A stretch of DNA of 64,000 bases, from positions 162,584-226,583 of the forward strand of contig JASSUK010000025.1 of the NCBI GenBank assembly GCA_031963045.1. The letters are read 5' to 3'. Source of the stretch: JASSUD01 sp031963045. Its GTDB lineage: Bacteria > Pseudomonadota > Gammaproteobacteria > Burkholderiales > Burkholderiaceae. A program made the translations under genes and the position numbers. The notes beneath the pieces were generated by a model. The model did not search any database, was not told where the DNA came from, and saw only the letters and a program-made list of their open reading frames with translations. How positions within the stretch are numbered: the first letter of the stretch is position 1; each line of letters begins with the position of its first letter. Below are positions 62,264-64,000 of the stretch, one piece after another.

Positions 62264-63967
62264 ATGTCTTCCTCATGCCCCATTCCTGCACGCGAACACG
62301 CCCACCAGCTTTTTAAAGCAGGGTGGACGCTCTCCGATATTGCGCGTCATTTAGATATAAAGCGCGCTACGGTGGCCTCGTGGAAAAAAAGGGATCAATG
62401 GACATCACCCACTTTGCCTGAACGGCTCGAAGATCTTTTAGCGCAGCGGCTGCACATCCTGATTGCGAAGGAAAATAAAGAAGGAAAAGACTACAAAGAA
62501 ATCGACCTGTTAGGCCGACAGATTGCGCGTTGCACGCAAAATCCTACGAAAACAGAACAGACATCCCCTAAAAAGCCTGCTCGGAACATGTTTTCTAATG
62601 AACAAGCACAAAAACTCAAAGATGCTTTTATAGGCAGTCTCTTTGCTTATCAGCAAGGCTGGTATCAGGCCAGTCAACACCGCGCCCGCAATATTCTCAA
62701 ATCCCGTCAAATTGGCGCAACTTGGTATTTCGCCAGAGAAGCCTTCATCGATGCGGTAGAGACGGGTAGGAACCAACTCTTTTTATCCGCCAGTAAGGCT
62801 CAAGCCCATATATTTAAACAGTACATGCTGCGCTTTGTTAAAGAGACGATCGATATCGAACTTAAAGGCAATCCGATCATCCTTGCCAATGGCGCCACCT
62901 TGTATTTCCTCGGCACGAATACGCGCACCGCACAGAGCTATCACGGCAATTTGTATTTCGATGAATATTTTTGGGTGCCACAGTTCGCGATCCTCAACAA
63001 AGTTGCCTCGGGGATGGCGATGCAAGCCAATTACCGAAAAACCTACTTCTCTACGCCGTCTAGCCTCGCGCATGACGCATATCCATTTTGGAGTGGCAGC
63101 CACTTTAACCACGGCAGACCAACAGCTCAACATATTGAAATCGACATCAGTCATGCAGCATTACAAGCCGGAAAACGCTGTGCAGATGGGCAATGGCGGC
63201 AAATCGTCACGATTGACGACGCACTCGCAGGGGGATGCACCCACTTTGATCTCGATACGCTCAAACAAGAATACAGTGCCAGCGATTACGCCAATTTGCT
63301 GCAGTGCGCTTTTATCGATGAGTCCGCATCGGTCTTTCCATTGGTAGATTTAAAACGGTGCATGGTCGATAGCTGGGACGTGTGGGAAGACTTTCATCCG
63401 CTTATGCCTAGACCATTCGGGGATAAGCCCATATGGATAGGCTATGACCCCGCACTCTCGCTAGATGCGGCGGGATGCATCGTCTTGGCTCCACCGCAAA
63501 ATGCAGAAGGTGTCTATCGCGTGCTGGAGAAGTACCAATGGCGTGGAATGGATTTTGAGCATCAGGCACAACAAATTCAGCAATTGATGCGGCGCTATCA
63601 CGTCACCGCCATCACGATGGATATGACGGGCATCGGTCAGGGGGTATTTCAGTTGGTACGGGCTTTTTTCCCCGCGGTACAAGGATTGCATTATTCGCCT
63701 GAGATCAAAGCACGTCTCGTTATGAAAGGCAGGGCATTAATGCAGCGCGGGCGCTTGCAATTTGATGCAGGAGCCGTAGATCTCGCCAAAGCCTTTATGG
63801 CGATTAAAGAAACCCTAAGCCCCAGTCAACGACAAATCACCTATACAGCCTCACGCAGCAAAGATACGGGACACGCCGATCTAGCTTGGGCCTGCTTGCA
63901 TGCGCTAGATAACGCGCCACTGCAAGGAGATCGCGCACAGGGACATGGCTTTTTGGAGTTTTATTGA
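62264..63967 (+). CDS. Terminase ATPase (large) subunit, P2 gpP-like
   Basis: The 567-residue DNA-packaging motor has an N-terminal helix-turn-helix (HLDIKRATVASWKKRDQW). The ATPase part has the deviant Walker A NILKSRQIGATWYFA (about 145) and Walker B NLYFDEYFW (about 230). The C-terminal nuclease-like domain includes DPALSLDAAGCIVLAP and AITMDMTGIGQG. The stop TGA shares one base with the next ATG (TGATG), so P and Q are coupled. Length is slightly under P2 gpP (about 590). Confidence 0.94.
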   Translation: MSSSCPIPAREHAHQLFKAGWTLSDIARHLDIKRATVASWKKRDQWTSPTLPERLEDLLAQRLHILIAKENKEGKDYKEIDLLGRQIARCTQNPTKTEQTSPKKPARNMFSNEQAQKLKDAFIGSLFAYQQGWYQASQHRARNILKSRQIGATWYFAREAFIDAVETGRNQLFLSASKAQAHIFKQYMLRFVKETIDIELKGNPIILANGATLYFLGTNTRTAQSYHGNLYFDEYFWVPQFAILNKVASGMAMQANYRKTYFSTPSSLAHDAYPFWSGSHFNHGRPTAQHIEIDISHAALQAGKRCADGQWRQIVTIDDALAGGCTHFDLDTLKQEYSASDYANLLQCAFIDESASVFPLVDLKRCMVDSWDVWEDFHPLMPRPFGDKPIWIGYDPALSLDAAGCIVLAPPQNAEGVYRVLEKYQWRGMDFEHQAQQIQQLMRRYHVTAITMDMTGIGQGVFQLVRAFFPAVQGLHYSPEIKARLVMKGRALMQRGRLQFDAGAVDLAKAFMAIKETLSPSQRQITYTASRSKDTGHADLAWACLHALDNAPLQGDRAQGHGFLEFY

Positions 63968-64000
63968 TGGATATCTTTACCTTTGGCGATCCGGCCCCCG
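63967..64000 (+). CDS. Portal protein Q, 5' fragment cut by the window edge
   Basis: The ATG at 63967 overlaps the gpP stop. The visible 11 codons read MDIFTFGDPAP, a match to the start of P2-type portal proteins. The gene continues outside the window. Confidence 0.75.
   Translation, partial: MDIFTFGDPAP

Larger units (their letters stand above)
30757..64000. mobile_element. P2-like prophage with effector cargo (right end outside the window)
   Basis: From the tRNA-fMet 3' end to the window edge every gene is phage-related or cargo: integrase, replication, activator/repressor pair, tail, lysis, head and packaging. Late-gene order D-U-T-E'-E-FII-FI-[lysis]-H-I-J-W-V-[cargo]-S-R-lysC-lysB-X-L-M-N-O/P-Q is the P2 order. 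All late open frames look intact, so the element may be functional. The right attachment site is not in view. Confidence 0.93.

Noticed and set aside
37274..63967. Tailocin or contractile injection system instead of a phage
   Set aside because: Capsid, scaffold, both terminase subunits, portal start and lysis genes are present and look intact, so a complete phage is the better reading.

Overview
The window looks like chromosome of a betaproteobacterium of the Burkholderiaceae type carrying most of a P2-like prophage. The evidence is the gene content (EmrA-type efflux, TypA, ClpB, RhlE, Mpl, a fused PabB-PabC, PanC), the medium GC, and prophage cargo with eukaryote-like F-box and ankyrin motifs. 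A reduced, host-associated member such as the fungal endosymbionts of the Mycoavidus/Glomeribacter group fits best. That assignment is inference from gene content and cargo, not a database match.

Region 1 (1-30,683) is chromosomal backbone: emrA, typA, a ferritin-like protein, a putative secreted cysteine-protease effector, clpB, rhlE, tsaB, the hom-thrC threonine operon, lolA, an RNB-family exoribonuclease, mpl, a TlpA-type thioredoxin, uvrD, valS, galU, pabBC and panC. Its intergenic gaps are studded with one family of long hairpin repeats of about 130-190 bp. The outer arms within each full copy match each other, even where copies differ from one another. No copy was found in the prophage half.

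Region 2 (30,684-64,000) starts with an initiator tRNA-fMet gene whose 3' end is the attachment site of the prophage. A large serine recombinase ends antisense inside the tRNA. Next come a TOPRIM primase-helicase, two paralogous small proteins, an Ogr/Delta-type late activator and a divergent XRE repressor. The P2 late genes follow on the minus strand, listed here from low to high coordinate: D, U, T, E/E' (with a visible -1 slippery heptamer), FII, FI, endolysin, holin, an unknown membrane protein, H, I, J, W, V, [cargo], S, R, LysC/LysB, X, L, M, N, O. P is on the plus strand, and Q is cut by the window edge. Late-gene order is P2-like except that holin and endolysin sit beside the tail-fibre genes, apart from the spanins.

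Region 3 is the cargo island between V and S (about 48.8-57.5 kb). It holds a coiled-coil protein with an internal 35-residue duplication, a tandem pair of F-box-like/ankyrin proteins with a C-terminal membrane segment, a 514-aa coiled-coil membrane protein, a 323-aa membrane protein with a PPPY motif, and a gene-free stretch. That stretch encodes what looks like a highly structured RNA of about 210 nt: two hairpins with identical 10-nt loops, a segment complementary to those loops, and a three-way-junction 3' domain. Together with the OTU-like protein at 4.6-5.9 kb, the cargo suggests proteins that act on a eukaryotic host, possibly its ubiquitin system. The structured RNA and the F-box/ankyrin pair are the most interesting parts of the window.
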